Origin: Eucalyptus grandis
Lineage: Eukaryota; Streptophyta; Magnoliopsida; Myrtales; Myrtaceae
NCBI RefSeq assembly: GCF_016545825.1
Contig: NC_052616.1
Location: 1,550,001 to 1,614,000 of the forward strand
Length of the DNA stretch: 64,000 nucleotides
Direction: 5' to 3'
Shown here: positions 11,064 to 23,337 of the stretch, in pieces
How the letters are laid out: each line of letters starts with the position of its first letter
How positions within the stretch are numbered: position 1 is the stretch's first letter
Made by a program: the position numbers and the translations under genes
The notes under the pieces: generated by a model
Databases searched by the model: none
The model's input: the letters and a program-made list of their open reading frames with translations, nothing else
Told to the model about the DNA's origin: nothing

Positions 11064-13827
11064 TGTTGAAACCTAATTTTGGAAAAATAAAATTGCATTT
11101 TGAACAAATAAAAGGAAGAAAAAATAAAAATGGGGAAGATTGATTTGATTGATTATGCATGGAAGTTTGAAATTCTGATGAGTATTCAGATTTTGATAAA
11201 TGTAGAAACAATTGAAAAATCTGGCAAACAAAGGGCAAGAATTTTGCAAAATGGAAGAAATCGAAAGGATCGGGCGAAAAATCAAATTGCGAAATCATGC
11301 TCGATTTACAATTTGATTTAATGCAAAGGAAGATGGAAACTCGAAAAATGCCATACAAAGCGGCCGTTCGGAATTAGTATAAACGAGAGTTTCATTTTTC
11401 GTATGACGGGAGGGGTTCAGAAAAATTTTTAGAGGTGCGAAAAAATTGAGAGAGATTTCGTGAAAAGAGTGCCGGAGAAAGTGAAAAGAGAGAAAGAGAG
11501 AAAAAAAGCTTTCTCCCTTGTCTATCTTCAGTAAAAAGAAGTCTTTTTCTTTTCCTGACAAATTCCAGAAAAAAGGAAAAGTCAGCAGAGAGGGTACAGG
11601 GAGACGTGAGGGAAGAGAAAAAAAAAGAAAAAGAAAAAAAAGAAAGGAAAACGCTACAGTGTCGTCTTCCCCAAAGGGGCCTCCCCGACCGCGCCTGGTG
11701 TGCCCTCGCCGTACACCGCGCCAGCACCGCCCCTGCCGAGCGCCACCGCCGTCCACCGCGCCAGCACCGCCTCCGCCGAACGCCACCGCCGTTCAGCCAC
11801 CGCTGCTTCGCCGGTCTCTCCGGATCCGCTGCCCGACGACCACCGGAGACCACACCGCCCCTGCTTGCCTTCACCCGACGCTCAGCCGCCGCTGCACCGT
11901 TGTCCTTGCCGTGACTCGACGTCGCCGGAGCTCGCACCGTCGCTGCCTCCCCTGATCCGCCCGTGACGCCGCCCATCGATCTCGCTGTGCCGCCCGAGAA
12001 GTCCCGCCGCTGTCCCTGCCTCCACCCGACGCCCGAAGCTCGCGCCGCCCCGACGCCGCTTGGGGCTGAAGCCCACCGCGACCAACAGCCCAGCACTGTC
12101 ACCGGCGCCTGTGAGACCGCTCGCCGCTGCCTTTGCTCCGACTGACCTGTAGCCGCGCCTCCGCCCCAGCTGCGAGGTAGCCCCTGCGCGCTGCTCAAAC
12201 TTCCCTTCCAAGCGACGTTCACGCCTGCAGTCCCTGTTCACTGCTGACTCGTTCGCCGCCGGTGCGCCTGCTGTGCCTTCTCACCGGAATTCCTCGCCAG
12301 CGACTTCCCGCACCAGAACTCCAAACCAGTTGCCAATTTCGGTTTGGGAGAAAAAAAGAAAAAAATCAAATTAGGTAGATTTAATTTATTTTATTATGCA
12401 GATTTATTTTATCTATATTTTACTTAATGTATCTTGTTTTTCTTTATTTGAAATGTTTCCCTATGCATAACTAGAAATTATGACCGTACCACTCAATTCG
12501 CAACCGCACTTAAATTTTTTATTTCATCTATAAGGCTTTAGATGAAATAATTAATTAAGCGGGATTTAAAGTTGATATTTTGATCTTTAAGGCTTAAGAT
12601 CAATTTATCGATTTTACTAGCGAAATATTATCCCTTGATTTGAACGATGTGTGATTTTCTTTGGTCTTGATTGCTTTATTTATCTTGAAATATGTTTGGG
12701 CTAGAATATTGCATGTTTTAGGGTTATCTATATATTTAGGTTAAGCATTCTATTTATCATGAATTTTCAAAAAGAAATATAAAAAATAAAAAATAAAAAC
12801 AAAAGTCAAATCAATCCATCTAGGTTGCTAGATTTTAATTTGAATTGCATGTTTAATTATTTGACAATTATTAATTTCGAAATTAATAAAACAAAAACAC
12901 AAAAAAGGTCATCATGCATATGTCATGTAGAATTAGGACATTCTTTACACGTCATTGCATATTAGAATAAATTGCATGCTTATTTAGAATAAAAACCATG
13001 TGCACGTCATATAGAATTATGTTCATACAATGCACGTCATTTAGTGATTTTTGTTAGGTCCATTTAATTAGAAATTGTCAGTCATTAGATTAATTTAGAT
13101 TGCATATTTAAATGTTGCATTTCTTTAATTTTGAATCTCATAGAAAATACAAAAAAATTATTTAGAATTAATCATCTCATGCTTAGGATAGACTACATGC
13201 TTAGTTATGTCATATTGCTTAGGTCATATAGCCAAGTCATATTGCCATGTCATATCATCTTAGATTAGTAGCATGCATTGCATGATTATCATTAAATAAG
13301 TGAAAACAAAAAGAGAAATTGCGTGTTAATTAGAAATCATATTTAGGATTGTTGATGTGAATTCTAAACTAACAACGCAGATGCTTTCGTTCTTCGAGGT
13401 AAGTCCCGCAATTTATTCATTGCTTTCTCGGATGTTAAATTGGTGGTTTGCGCACCCGCACGATCGCTTCACATGTTAGAGAAATAATTTTAAAATCAAT
13501 TCAAGCCGCCTGCCAAACATTTTTCGAAATAAAAGAGAAAGGTACCGAAAGGGCGTTAGAGAAATCTAGCGTAACCAAGTCCTCGAACTCATAAATCTCT
13601 GGTTCGTAGGAGTAAAGTAAATCTCCCGTTACTTTGCTTGGGTTTCTAATCGACCCACCAAAAATAGATTAGTGGCGACTCCTAATTGAAAATCAATTGC
13701 ATGTTAAAAACTTGAACCTAAGTTGCGAATTGGTATAGGCTTGGGAGAGCCCGAGTTAAGTCTAGGCTTAACAATCCATTAGCCAAACCCTAGGTGGTTT
13801 AAACCCCGAAAAAAATTGGTCGCGACA
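11064..13827 (+). repeat. 3' LTR of the Ogre-type element
   Basis: Starts TGTTGAAACC directly after the polypurine tract and ends GGTCGCGACA, with matching TGT/ACA termini; length 2764 bp. It has a GC-rich, CpG-rich island at about 11650-12330 in otherwise AT-rich DNA. Inside the island a segment of about 42 bp (from CACCGCGCCAGCACCGCC) occurs twice, near 11713 and 11755. Several long ORFs on both strands in the island are composition artefacts. Bases 13828-13832 (CTTGT) would be the right-hand target duplication; the left copy is outside the window. Confidence 0.85.
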
Positions 13828-16025
13828 CTTGTTCATCAAATCCATTCAATTCTCCTTCAATTCTTCTCCAATTGGATCCAATTTGATGTCCATGGATCCA
13901 ACCAAGGTGTCATCATCCCAATCAACATTTTTCCTCACCAATTAGTCCAACTTGAATCCCAAAAACGCAATTAAAAACGGGCCTACTAATTTCCCGATCC
14001 AAAATAACCTTACTTTGATTTTTCGCCAAAATCTCGGTTTTGCGAAAAATCTTCTTAGGATAAGTCAACGTTCCTAAAATGACTTGTGACATGGAAGAAC
14101 TTCCAATTTCTGAAATCGGGTTCAATTTCGCGGTTAATTTCAATCGCGCGATTTTAGCGCATCCTAATCTACAAGGTAGCTTTTAAGAATTTTTACCTAT
14201 GATTAATTATTTTCAAGTCACAATGTGCATTTTCGACTCATTGGTGACTCTTGGTTGTCGTATAAATCTCGAGGTTTCAAATACGAATATAGGGTACAGA
14301 AACGACTGAAATAGTCTATTCGAACGAATCATTACAATCAAATCTTGAAATTCAAAATTATTGAAGATTTGTACAGCGAAATTTATTGTTGAGTCGTTTA
14401 GCTACATATTTTTATAGAGATGATAGTTCAAGGTGTTTTGAAGATAATTTTATGGATCTTGATATGATACGGTTTGCCTGGATGAAATTTTCAAGTTTGA
14501 TGCGCGTTTTGAACATAGTACCAAATAATAAATTTTGGGCCTGAATTGTAACTGTTTTCAGTGAGGTCTTGGATAGCTGAGTTGCGGTTGTTGTAATATA
14601 TCAAGAGGGCTTTCTAAGTAATATAAGATGGCTCGAAATGGAATTTTGTGGAGGAAGTCATGGCGCGATGAAATTTAACGCGTGAACTGTGCCTAGCGGA
14701 TAATGATAGGTTTCCGCTTAGGCAAGCTTTTTGTTTTCGTATAGGTGTCATTTTATCAACAAATAGGCGTAATATAGTATAATTGTTCATTAGAACATTG
14801 TTTTACTTGGTTTTTTGATATTATTTTTCAGTTATTTATTAGGAATTCGAGTACGTTGACTCAAATAATCACCGTAGTTGATTTTCGGCTTTTCTAAGGT
14901 AAGTGATACTATTTTTTCTATGAGTTTGTAAATGCATGTCTTGAAAGTTATGGAGATTTGATGTATCATAAATTATTGAAAGCATGTTTTGTTGCATAAA
15001 ATCTAGATTGAGTATTACTACAATTGTGTATTTGTGAATGACTTGCCAAATGTTTTTTAAAAAGTTGTTGCGAAAAGTTATATGTATATAAATATATGTT
15101 GATTTGTGAATTTGGTTTATGAAATATGTTGTGAATAGGTATGTTAAATTTGTTCTAGTTTTTTTTTTTAAAGTTCTGAAATGATTTGAGAAATGCTTTA
15201 TGAAAAGTATTTATAGTGAATGAGTTGGGTTGTAGAAAGATTATTTGTTTTATTATGTGAATTGTGGAGTTTATTATGAAGTGGTGTTGATGATCAATGT
15301 CGTCGTGAGTCCAGTGAGGGGTTTGTGGATATGCGAATATTAATCTTGAATATCCTTGTAGATTGAACCACCGTTTAATAGTAGGTGGAGACCTAACCAA
15401 TGGCGGAATATTGATCATCTTATCACAGGTGTTATGGGTGATCATGGTTGGATACTTAAGCAAAAGATTGATCAGTGGATAGACCATCAACGTATGGTTT
15501 CATATGAGATGAATTAATGGGGTGAACCATTGATGTGTAGCATGGGATTAACCAATAGAATGAACCAATGACATGTGTCTTATGAAATTGATCAATGGAA
15601 TGGACCATGGACATACATTTTTATGATATTAACCAATGGACTGGACCATTGGTATTTGGCTTGCTATTATCTTAAATATTTTTGCTTTGAACATATTATG
15701 TTAAAGTAAGAAATATTGTATCTTTGGTCGTGAAGGTTTGTTCAATTCTAGGTTTTTTTTTTGTGAAAATGAGTTATATTTGTGTTTAAAGTGCATATTG
15801 ATTGCTTGATCTACTTAGAAAAATGTATTATACACTGAACTGTGATAGCTCATTCCTTTTTTCTTATCATGTTTTTCAGGTGTATCAGTTAGTGATCGAT
15901 AAAGTGAGAGCATTATCACGGGGACTATTGGGAGCTGGATATGTGGAGTATTGTGTGAGGTTGCGTCCTTTAGGAAAAGGATGGCCATGTTATCCCCATA
16001 TCTCTATAGGATTTGGGGTGTGACA
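13828..16025 (+). mobile_element. 3' part of an LTR from another gypsy-like family
   Basis: About 13950-14300 is clearly related to 45850-46140 elsewhere in the window (shared blocks such as CGGGTTCAATTTCGCG and a following GATAGCTTTTAGGAA-like stretch), so this is a dispersed repeat. The segment ends in GGGGTGTGACA at 16025, a typical terminus of chromovirus (Tekay/Del-like) LTRs. Short degenerate repeats built on ACCAATGGA/GGACCATTGG lie at 15380-15660. No coding domain is seen. Its left portion is missing where the Ogre LTR begins, suggesting the Ogre inserted into it. Family assignment is inference. Confidence 0.55.
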
Positions 16026-17511
16026 CATGGCACAGCTATTTACCTTATCTTAGGACAAAGATGGAGTGATTATTCATCCGACTGGACACGAAACACGTCC
16101 CTGCGAAGACGGTGCAGAGTTTTGAGGCCTCGGCTTGGTCGTGCTTGAAGTTTCCGAACGGGTCCGTTCGGCTCTCCGGATCTTTGAACTGGTCAGTTGG
16201 AAAAACGGTACGGATCACATGGACCAAAAGAGCCTAATTTCCATCAACGTTCGTCCCCAGTGACTAGTCCAAATCCGCGATCATTGGTCATTGACTAATC
16301 AAACGAAGAACGCTCAACGTCAAGAGTGTCCACAGGAAAATTTCGAAGGCTGGTGCATGGTGACCGTTGTTTGGGCTTAACCATTCTTTCTTTTCCAGTG
16401 AATCTAACTTAGGCCAGTTGGCCTAACATCTCTCAATTTCAACGGGTCTTTTTTCCGATTTTAGAGTGGTGATGCATCTAAGCCTAACTTCTTCTTTTTT
16501 CTTGGCCAAGTGAAAAGAAAATTTTTTATCTCTCTTTATAATAATACAAAATCCATTGGTGGTTTCAATTACCAATTAAATTCCATGGAAAGCCCGTTTC
16601 TTATTGTATAATGGATGAACCCTATAAATTTTCTCAAGTAGTCAGAAAGTTTACTTCATAATTAAGAAAAAATTTCATAAGCAATTCCTCTTTTTTTTAT
16701 CGAAAGAAAATTGTGTTGATTGCTTAAAATGATACATTAGAACATAGACCTCATAACAAAGCGAATCGAATGAGAGCAAAGTCTAGAATACTGCAATACA
16801 AATCCAAATCTAGAAAACAAAGAGGATTGATAGAGTACTAATAGGGTTAAGCAATGCTTATTCCACAATAATGGATTTATCAAGCAAAATGGTCGGCACT
16901 GGATTATCTGTACACCTAGATTCGGCTTCCTCTGCACCATCGCCACACAAAGACAACCAAAACAAGTTGAATGACACATATATGATATTTGGAGGAGCAA
17001 ATCTTTACAATTTAACAAGACACCAGAGTTATGGCATTCATCATTAAAATTGAAAACAAAGGATTTGTATGCTGACAGAGCGTAGGGGCATCAAATCCCG
17101 AAAGCATATTTATTATATTCTCAAATCTAGATCAGGGAGAATAGCTCCCATATCCAAAACTAGATCAGGAGAGTTCAAACTCTCTAATTTAAAATCGAGA
17201 GAAGAGAGCTCCAAAATTTAGATTAGAAGAGAAGAAGAAATAAGAAAAGAACAAACTTCCATCTTTTAGCCAACGACCATATAGAATTTACATGGAAACA
17301 CTATTTTTTTTTTTCAATCTGACGGAAGACTTCTCAATTTGATGGCAAAATAAGCCTTTTGATTCATTTATAGGTGACCAGGTGAGGGCGCAATTGCTTG
17401 GTTCTTCAAGGTACATAAAAAAAAAAAAAAAAAAAAATGTAAAATTAGAGTTGTCTTCTCAAGATTCTCGAGGTCTAAAGTGAAATGGGAAATAAAAGTA
17501 AAGTGGTAAAT
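16026..17511. other. Intergenic region downstream of gene A
   Basis: No supported gene. A 93-codon minus-strand ORF at 16737-17018 has no recognisable domain. Poly-A runs occur near 17310 (as T) and 17418-17439. The region next to 17512 should hold the 3' untranslated region and polyadenylation site of gene A. Confidence 0.5.
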
Positions 17512-19640
17512 TTAGAATTGCTTCTCAAGATTCTTCCAAAACTCAGCCTCCAACATCTCCACCTGCCTAGTTACACTCTCTTTTCTCTCCATGAGAGCTT
17601 TGAACTCAACAGCGTCATAAGGAGGTGGCAATGAGCACGGAAGCGCGTCGCTAGGCGACTTCACCATCGACTCAACCATGAACGTCCTCACAAGCCCATC
17701 AGCGGGGCACGCCATCAGTTCCGAACACAGCTCAGGCACTCCCGGAGGCACCTTTACCTCGAACTTCAGAAGCTTCGCGTACTCACTGAGCAGGTGAAAC
17801 ATGTAGTCGTACACGAACTTCAGTTTCAGGCTCTCCTCGACGAACTTGGTCCCTCTATCGCCGATCCTCTGTGCCTGTTTTGATTGTCAAATCATAACGA
17901 ATATGAGGAAAGAATGTAAGAAGGCCTAGAGCAGAATATGGGAATGCTGCTAACCTCTTCAGTGTGATTGTTTCCCATTCGACAGCAAATTTGATATCTC
18001 TGCACTTATTATTCGGTCTAATTGGCCAGTAATGCTCCATCGGCATCATCCCTCTTATAAAATAATCGTAGAACTCCGGCTTGATTAGCAAGGTCGTGGA
18101 ATCGCATGCCAAAATGTACTTCTCGCTCACTGACCAGCCGATTCCTTCTATGTAGATCTTGTACCTTTCCATGTTTCAAGTTCAGGCAGGCAAACACAGA
18201 TTTTGTTTTATAATTGCGCTTTAATACTGATTATGCGTAGGTTGAGACCATGCAAACCTAAAATTCCGAAACTGTAAATGGAAAACATAGTAGAGATAGT
18301 GAAATCGAACGCCCTATTGCTCACCTATGAGTGCACTGGTCTTCTAATTTTGAGTGCTTGAATCCGTCTGCTACTTCCCGACGCCAGTCCTGGATAATAG
18401 CCAACATAACAATTATGTATCGACCTTTCGTCTCTTGATCTTGATTGTAGGAACCATAGTGGAAATATGAAACACCATCAAAATCTTAGTCATGTGCAGA
18501 TAGGAGATTACTTGGGCGTACACACGAGCTTTCCAATCGGTTCTTGAACGGTCATTGCACTTGAAGAGATCGCGCCTGGTCTCGGCCAGTCCATAGTTGC
18601 CTTTCCAGAAAGCGTAGGGCTCTCTGTCCTTCCATTTGATCGGCTCCGCCTTGCCTTTTATGGCCGATAAAATGTCTTCCCATGGCTTTATGTTCACTTC
18701 AGGCCTAGCCATAGTCAATTGCAGCAAATAGTGAATGATGGGTTTGTGACAGATCGGTAGGAGCTTAATGAGAAGTGTGAACTGATAATTTTTAAGGCCA
18801 TTACCAACCCCAGAAGGACCAATCCGGGAAAGGGACGTCAAAGGTCGTGTTGTGCCCGCAATAGTGGAACAACGGTGGGATCTCCTCTTCTTTCGAGCCC
18901 TGGTACTCTTGCTTCAGGATCAGCGGCTTGTCATCACAGTTGAACATGAGCTCCAAGTCCGGCACCTTCCCAGGGTACAACCTCAGGAGCTGCAAAATGC
19001 CCCAGATGGTGAACACGTCCCTCGTCTGGAAGGCAGGCTTGTACTTCTCCACGTAAGCCTTTCCTTTAAGTATCACGAGCCGAAACTGCGCGTGCTCTTT
19101 GCTGTTTTCCAACATTTCCCGCGTGATCCCTGCAGCCTTCCAGGGCCGGAGATCCTCGTGGATCCACCGGAAGTACTCGGACATACCTCGGTGTATATAT
19201 TCTCGATTCGATGCGTTGCTGGATAATTGGTCGGACATGTCAGCAGCTCAGTGTCATTCGTGCAGACGAGCGGGTATGCGACATTTCGAGTGGAATTCCT
19301 GGGGCTCTCTGCGGTCCTTGTCTTGAAAATGAAAGGGCCTGTCAATGTAGACTGCGACCAAAAATAAAAAAGAAAATCTCTACGGTTTAGTCCATGATAC
19401 ATCAAGACCATGTTGTTTTGCTCCAGGAGTAATACCGAAACATCAAAGAAAGCAGGGAAATATGAAAAAGAAAAAAAAGATCAGGATGAAGCTCACAATG
19501 TCTATCCAGGAGACGAAGAAACCAGACAGAATGAACACAATCGACAGCATCAAGACGGTGGCCGAAGCCCATGCCCTCTTCACCGGTGGTGGACGAGTCT
19601 TGGTGCCATCGCGACATTCAGCAGACTGTCCGTCTTCCAT
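17512..19640 (-). pseudogene. GT90 (CAP10/DUF821, rumi-like) glucosyltransferase, copy A, two frameshifts
   Basis: Six exons on the complement: 19497-19640, 18805-19351, 18512-18704, 18325-18389, 17955-18164 and 17512-17874, with GT-AG introns whose phases match copies B and C. Exon 1 encodes a signal anchor (TVLMLSIVFILSGFFVSW, about residues 28-45), predicting a type II membrane protein of the secretory pathway. GT90 hallmarks seen are YFRWIHEDLRPW, LQLLRLYPGKVPDLELMF, PDWSFWGW/PEVNIKPW across intron 2, LEDQCTHR, SVSEKYILACDS and RGMMPMEHYWPIR. Relative to the other copies one base is missing in exon 2 near 19180 and one in exon 5 near 17975. Without them the product would be about 508 residues. 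Both lie in short homopolymers, so sequencing error is possible. Family members transfer glucose or xylose to proteins or glycans; the plant acceptor is unknown. Confidence 0.85.
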
Positions 19641-20087
19641 GGATGATGGACCGCCTCAGCCTATCTCTCCTGTGCTCTCCGGGCGTCAGGAACGAAAGCC
19701 AGAAGTACTCAGGAGCATTAAATCTCCTAATCTGGGGACTCATTTCGAAAGGCTGATTAATTGATAGATCAACACGCATTCCATCAAAGTCAATGGTGCC
19801 TCTCAGTGAAGGAAGCCATCCGCACATGGTGTTATGCACGTATTTTTAAAGAAATCCTATGCACAAAAGGGGACTCCTCTTTTGGATGGTGGAGCAATAA
19901 GAGAGAGACGCGAGGAACCGAAGGCCTTTTTCTCTGGTTCGATTTTGGGTGGGGTGATGGGTTTGACTTCATGCACAAGTGATTGACTTCCTTTATCTAC
20001 TCATGAAGGAAAGTGACGGCGTCGAACAGTTTCAATTAATGAAAGCTCTGATTAAACTAACAATGTAATGCGGCCATTAGGTGGTAT
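19641..20087 (-). promoter_or_regulatory. 5' flank and probable promoter of gene A
   Basis: Sequence upstream of the gene A start codon. About 19641-20010 is recognisably duplicated at 21631-21962 in front of an orphan exon-1 fragment, with shared stretches such as AGGAGCATTAAA and CGAAAGGCTGATTAATT. Conservation shows it travelled with the gene. I could not fix a TATA box or transcription start. Confidence 0.5.
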
Positions 20088-20484
20088 TAGACGAGTCAAA
20101 TGGATGGGCCAGGTGAGGTTTGGGTCCAACCCAAATTGACTCATTTAATCTATTTTGATATATTTTCATGTAATACAAATCTAGTAACTTGTATATGACT
20201 CAACCCATATTAGGAAAACATTTCCATATTATAAATAAATGGAGGTGTGAGTGCGGAGTAAGTGAGCGTTAGTTAGAGCGAGGGTAAGATAGAGTGAAGA
20301 GAGAGTCATATAGGTGGGTTGGGTCTAACTAAGCTTTGAGCCAACTTGACACTTATATTAGTCTAGACTTTATCATTCGAAGCTCATTTATGATCAATTT
20401 ATTAAATATAACCGATTCATATAATAATTCAACTCATCAAATATGGGTTAAGAAATGGGTTTATGACCCATTTTGACATGTCTA
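20088..20484. mobile_element. Non-autonomous MITE with TAGAC...GTCTA ends, probably hAT-like
   Basis: The left end reads TAGACGAGTCAAATGG. The reverse complement of the right end reads TAGACATGTCAAAATGG, giving imperfect terminal inverted repeats about 17 bp long on a 397-bp element. The flanking 8-mers (GGTGGTAT and CGTGGCAA) match at only five of eight positions, so an 8-bp hAT-type target duplication is possible but eroded. No coding capacity. Confidence 0.55.
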
Positions 20485-21585
20485 CGTGGCAAACAATTCT
20501 TGAAGCCATAATCGGCTAAAGCACTTGCCAAGAATCTAATTAAGAGGATGTTAAGTCGTGTTAAATTTTTGTTTTAGCATTTGTATCTTGGGATGTAAGA
20601 ATATGTGGGGATTCTCGGTAATGGGACGAGGTATATGAATTAATCTCTTGTACCTGTCTCAACTTCCCAAGCCTATTTATAGGCTCAATCAACCAATATA
20701 TACAACAATATCTCTGCATTTGTCTGAAATAATCTACTAGTTTTTATCCTTGGACATATTCATGACCACACAAATTAGATAATTGTAGAGCATGAATCCT
20801 AGAGTAAACTGATCGATGCTTCAACGCTTCTCCTTGATCAATTTTTGCAATACTCTGAGCACGCTCCGCAGTATGTAAAACTTGGCTTGCAGTAATGCTT
20901 TAGTAAATGTACCTGCAACTCGATCTTCAAATTTGCAATACTTTAGTTTGATCTCTCTCTAACTTTGCACTTTCGTGTGAAGTGACATTTGATGGCGATG
21001 TATTTAGTTCTCCTGTGAAAAAATGAATCTTTTGGAATAGTGATTGCCCACTTGTTATCACACAATATTTGAGCTTCTCCAATGTTTTCTAGTATTTTTC
21101 AAAGCCATATTGCTTGACTAGTGATAGTAGCAACTACGACATACTCGGCTTTGCGGTAGATTGTGCAACTAAGTGTTACTTTTTGGATGTCCATGACAAC
21201 ACTCTAGCACCTAATGCAAATATGTAGCCTATAATACACTATCGGCCGAGCCTACTCAGTCACTGTCAATGTAACTAAGCAATTTTGCAATTGCACTTGG
21301 TCCCTACCAAATGCCATAATTTGTTCTTATTAGTAAATATCTTAGAATTCTTTTGACAGCTCCAAAATGAATTTGGCTTTGACTCTGCATAAAGCGTGAT
21401 GATAGACATGTCATGTACATGATGTTTGGTTTTGTAGTGGTGAAATATAGTATACTTTCAATAAGGCTTCCACATAAAGAAGCTCCCTTCTCTACTCCAT
21501 CTTCTTTTAGTAGTTTCTTGTTTGTCACAAGCATTTTTCAACTGTTTCGCAATAGTTCATCATGAATTTCTTCAAGACGTTGACG
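20485..21585 (-). mobile_element. Copia retrotransposon 3' fragment (RNase H region plus LTR piece)
   Basis: On the complement, 21304-21534 encodes a Copia RT/RNase H junction: a GSLIESILYFTTTKPNIMY block and a following FMQSQSQIHFGAVKRILRYL block correspond to the conserved segment upstream of RNase H. Further along (about 20850-20960, minus) come degenerate equivalents of the terminal RNase H block. About 20560-20720 looks like LTR sequence with a promoter-like TATTTATAGG. Stops and frameshifts throughout. The fragment abuts a piece of a GT90 gene at about 21585. Confidence 0.7.
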
Positions 21586-21962
21586 AGTCTTGGTTTGATC
21601 ATAAGATTCATGGGAGTGTTCATCTTCCATGGACGACCGACCACCTTGACCTTACTCTCTCTTCACTCTTCGGGCCTGGGGAATGAAGCCAGAAGTATTT
21701 AGGAGCATTAAAAATCTCCTAATTTTAGAGATTCATTTTCGAAAGGCTGATTAATTAATCGATTAATACGTACTTGATCAAAGTGAACGATGCTTCACAA
21801 TGAAGGAAGGCGTCATCACATGCTGATATAGTAGTTTTCTTGAAATCCCATGCACCCAAAAGGGAACTTCTCTTTTGCTCTGTTGGGGGGGTAGGTTTAT
21901 TTGACTTCACGCACAAGTGATTTAACTTCCTAATGACCTTTATGTACTCATGAAGGAACGTG
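21586..21962 (-). pseudogene. Orphan 5' fragment of a GT90 gene (promoter and start of exon 1)
   Basis: Read on the complement, an ATG at 21628-21630 opens about 15 codons (MEDEHSHESYDQTKTR) that align with the exon 1 start of copy A (MEDGQSAECRDGTKTR). The sequence then runs into the Copia fragment, losing the membrane anchor and all later exons. The 330 bp upstream of this ATG match the 5' flank of copy A. It is therefore the remains of another tandem copy, cut by recombination or by the Copia element. Confidence 0.7.
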
Positions 21963-22867
21963 TGACAGGTACGAATGCATGAGAGCTGTGAATAAAGAAA
22001 TGATTTAGTTTCGAGGATACAGTGGACTTTGGGTGGCGCCACGAGTCAACATTTATGTACCAGGCTAAGTTTAACTTTTTCATCCAGTCAAAAGCAAGTC
22101 ATCCTTATCGGTTAATGATCTAATTAATGGTTTGAAAGATACAATTGAAGGGCCAAAAAGATTTCTATTGACGTCGAATCTAAAACAATTTTTGCATGCT
22201 GCATTTAGTGTTCAACACAAAGTTTTCTGTGGGTCAATTTTTAATCACTGATATGACAGAAAAAATATTCATGAATAATATTCATTGCGATGTAGTAATT
22301 TTTCGTGTTAGTAATTATATTATAATAACTTCACTAATTATGTCATTAACTTTCTAAATGGCTTAGTTAAATGACACCGTTTTCGTAGAATCTTCCCCTT
22401 TTAGTAAATGAATTACATTTCCTATCAGCATATTTGAAACTCGAGAATTTCGAAGAGCATATTGTAAACTTAATCCTATGGAAAGCTGGTGTGAAAAACT
22501 AGTAATTGAGACGATGGTTATATCTATGTGGTTACAAAACACAAGTAAACAGGTGTCCTATAGTAATGCTCCTAAGATAGTATATTTGTAAAATGTAACT
22601 AGGTAATTCAAATTTCAATTTTGCTTTATGGTGGAACTTATAGAATAAACTAAACAGGTTACTTAAGGTGATTCTAATAATTAAGCCAAAGGAAAATAAA
22701 TTTAAAAAGGTGTTGTGTTTGATGTATTTGTTACAAGGTAGGATAAATCTCAGCCGGACTTGCTTGATTGAACTAAATTGAATGTTTGGATTTATGACTC
22801 GAAAAAAACTCTCAATCTTCAATCGCATGATGGCCTAGAACATGGGTATGATTCAATTACCCATTTA
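21963..22867. other. AT-rich intergenic region between A and B
   Basis: I see no gene or recognisable domain. The sequence is AT-rich with scattered short ORFs that look random. Confidence 0.5.
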
Positions 22868-23101
22868 GACTCCGTTTGTTTCGCTTGAAAATGAATAATT
22901 TATAAAATAATTTTTTAAAAATGATCGCTTGTATCATTTGAAATAATTAACCAATGAGAAATATCTTCATTATCGGCAACAATTTATATCTAAATATTTT
23001 TGTGGGTAATAAGTATATTTTTTGTTCATTCATTTTTGTAAGCAATCATTTCTAGAAAACTATTTTCTAATTTATTCATTTTCCGCAAAACAAATGGGGG
23101 C
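22868..23101. mobile_element. Small MITE with TTTGTTT-type terminal inverted repeats
   Basis: The left end (ACTCCGTTTGTTTCGCTTGA, continuing AAATGAATAA) and the reverse complement of the right end (CCCCCATTTGTTTTGCGGA, continuing AAATGAATAA) form imperfect terminal inverted repeats of about 30 bp around an AT-rich, non-coding 234-bp unit. I could not define the target duplication, so the superfamily is open. Confidence 0.55.
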
Positions 23102-23337
23102 CATAATTAACAAAGCAGTCCTTCATTGTTAAACCAGTCGATGAGATAAGAAATGTAGTTTATTGAGTACATGAGCATGAAAAAAAAAAAAAAAAAAAAC
23201 AGATTACATTACATAAGCCAAAGAGCCACGCTCTCCTCATCCCCAATCGTCTAAGGAGTTTCTATATACCTTGTCCAGAAAGATTAATGCATGAACTACT
23301 CAAACGTGTGAATGAGATATGTAATGAATCAAAAGCA

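Larger units (their letters stand above)
1..13827 (+). mobile_element. Ty3/gypsy retrotransposon, Tat/Ogre type, 5' end outside window
   Basis: Seen in order: leader, an extra ORF before gag, gag, aspartic protease, reverse transcriptase, RNase H, a second RNase H of archaeal type, integrase, a long 3' untranslated region with tandem repeats, a polypurine tract and a complete 3' LTR beginning TGTTGAAACC and ending GTCGCGACA. An upstream ORF1 together with a second RNase H between RNase H and integrase is the known signature of the Tat/Ogre lineage. The 5' LTR is not in the window, so neither age from LTR divergence nor the target duplication can be read. Protein frames are interrupted many times, so this copy is unlikely to be autonomous. 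Confidence 0.9.

Noticed and set aside
11392..12241. Long overlapping ORFs on both strands (up to 276 codons)
   Set aside because: They lie in a GC-rich island of the Ogre LTR where stops are rare, show Arg/Gly/Pro/Ser-rich low-complexity products and have no domain.
16737..17018. 93-codon minus-strand ORF
   Set aside because: No recognisable motif, no paralog in the window and no splice-compatible neighbours.
18852..19226. Plus-strand ORFs opposite exon 2 of the GT90 genes
   Set aside because: Antisense shadows that recur in every paralog because the coding exon is conserved.
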